Below the pieces are notes generated by a model. That model was not told the origin of the DNA. It saw nothing but the letters and a program-made list of their open reading frames with translations, and did no database searches. The translations under genes and the position numbers were made by a program. A stretch of 7,596 bases of DNA from Porticoccaceae bacterium (GTDB lineage Bacteria; Pseudomonadota; Gammaproteobacteria; Pseudomonadales; Porticoccaceae): contig JAFMBU010000076.1 in assembly GCA_017858295.1 (NCBI GenBank), forward strand, positions 1-7,596, in the 5' to 3' direction. The first letter of the stretch is position 1; each line of letters begins with the position of its first letter. This document shows, piece after piece, positions 7,157 through 7,596 of the stretch.

Positions 7157-7596
7157 ATGTTGTCGAACCCAATGTTGTTGCTCGCTGCAATCCTGCTGCT
7201 CTCTGTGGGCGGTTATGCGGCTTATTTAGCATTGCAACTCTACCGCCGTCGACAGCATCTTGAGAACAGTGCCAGAGAGCTGGAAAAGCAGCTAAAAAAT
7301 AAAGAGAGCGAAGCGCGCCTGTCGGTACAGATTATTGCGCGCGCTCTAGTACAGAAGGATCTCAGTGAAACTGAAGCGGCCATGCGTATCTCTTGGCTGT
7401 CTCAGCAAATTGTGCTCAGTGCTGATGAAGCCCAGCATTTCAGCGTCTTTCAACAGCTTGCGGTAGCCACTGCCCATATTCCAATACTGGATGACTGGGC
7501 TGCTTTGGCTAAGGCTGAAAAGCGCCGACTCAACAGTGAGCGGGAGAGCATAGAGGCGAGCTATCGGGACTTTGTTCAGGCCAGTGCTGTCGAACT
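7157..7596 (+). CDS. DUF2489 family membrane-anchored protein, 3' end outside window
   Basis: 146 complete codons are visible and the frame runs off the right edge. The family is usually about 130-160 residues, so little is probably missing. Residues 6-29 form one hydrophobic membrane segment, followed by Tyr-Arg-Arg-Arg, a positive-inside pattern that puts the remainder in the cytoplasm. The soluble part is helical and charged, with a DUF2489-like core: RLSVQIIARALVQ (54-66), then E73, AMRISWL (75-81) and later a LDDWAAL segment. The biochemical role of DUF2489 is unknown to me. Only 5 bases separate it from rmuC and no terminator lies between, so the two are almost certainly co-transcribed. 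The family assignment is from recognised motif pattern and size. Confidence 0.8.
   Translation, partial: MLSNPMLLLAAILLLSVGGYAAYLALQLYRRRQHLENSARELEKQLKNKESEARLSVQIIARALVQKDLSETEAAMRISWLSQQIVLSADEAQHFSVFQQLAVATAHIPILDDWAALAKAEKRRLNSERESIEASYRDFVQASAVE

Noticed and set aside
1..7596. Defence island, CRISPR array, prophage or insertion sequence
   Set aside because: No transposase or integrase, no spaced repeats and no terminal inverted repeats were seen; all long stretches are accounted for by four housekeeping-type genes.

Overview
This window looks like an ordinary chromosomal stretch of a gammaproteobacterium. GC content is moderate, spacing is compact, and RmuC and DUF2489 family proteins are present. 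The gene set resembles marine lineages around Cellvibrionales/SAR92, but that placement is an inference from gene content and style, not a measured result. I saw no mobile element, CRISPR array, tRNA, rRNA or intrinsic terminator.

Layout: two minus-strand genes fill positions 1-5692. The upstream one (5692-2915) is a 925-residue AddB-like protein with a C-terminal PD-(D/E)XK nuclease domain. The downstream one (2915 to beyond position 1) is a UvrD/AddA-type superfamily 1 helicase whose C-terminus lies outside the window. Their junction is a one-base TAATG stop/start overlap, so the two subunits are probably translationally coupled and act as one double-strand-break-processing helicase-nuclease.

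A 106-base gap (5693-5798) separates them from a divergent plus-strand unit. The gap carries a good sigma70-type promoter for the rightward genes. That unit is rmuC (5799-7151), followed after 5 bases by a DUF2489 membrane-anchored protein (7157 to beyond the right edge). Both rightward proteins have a single N-terminal membrane segment.

The theme is DNA break processing and recombination control: a helicase, an AddB-like nuclease and RmuC, itself predicted to have a nuclease-like fold. The most notable points are the AddB-like protein's lack of an N-terminal Walker A, its lack of the C-terminal cysteine cluster known from AddB and Cas4, and a near-palindrome lying exactly between the -35 and -10 boxes of the rmuC promoter. 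I found no convincing evidence of a wholly new system.
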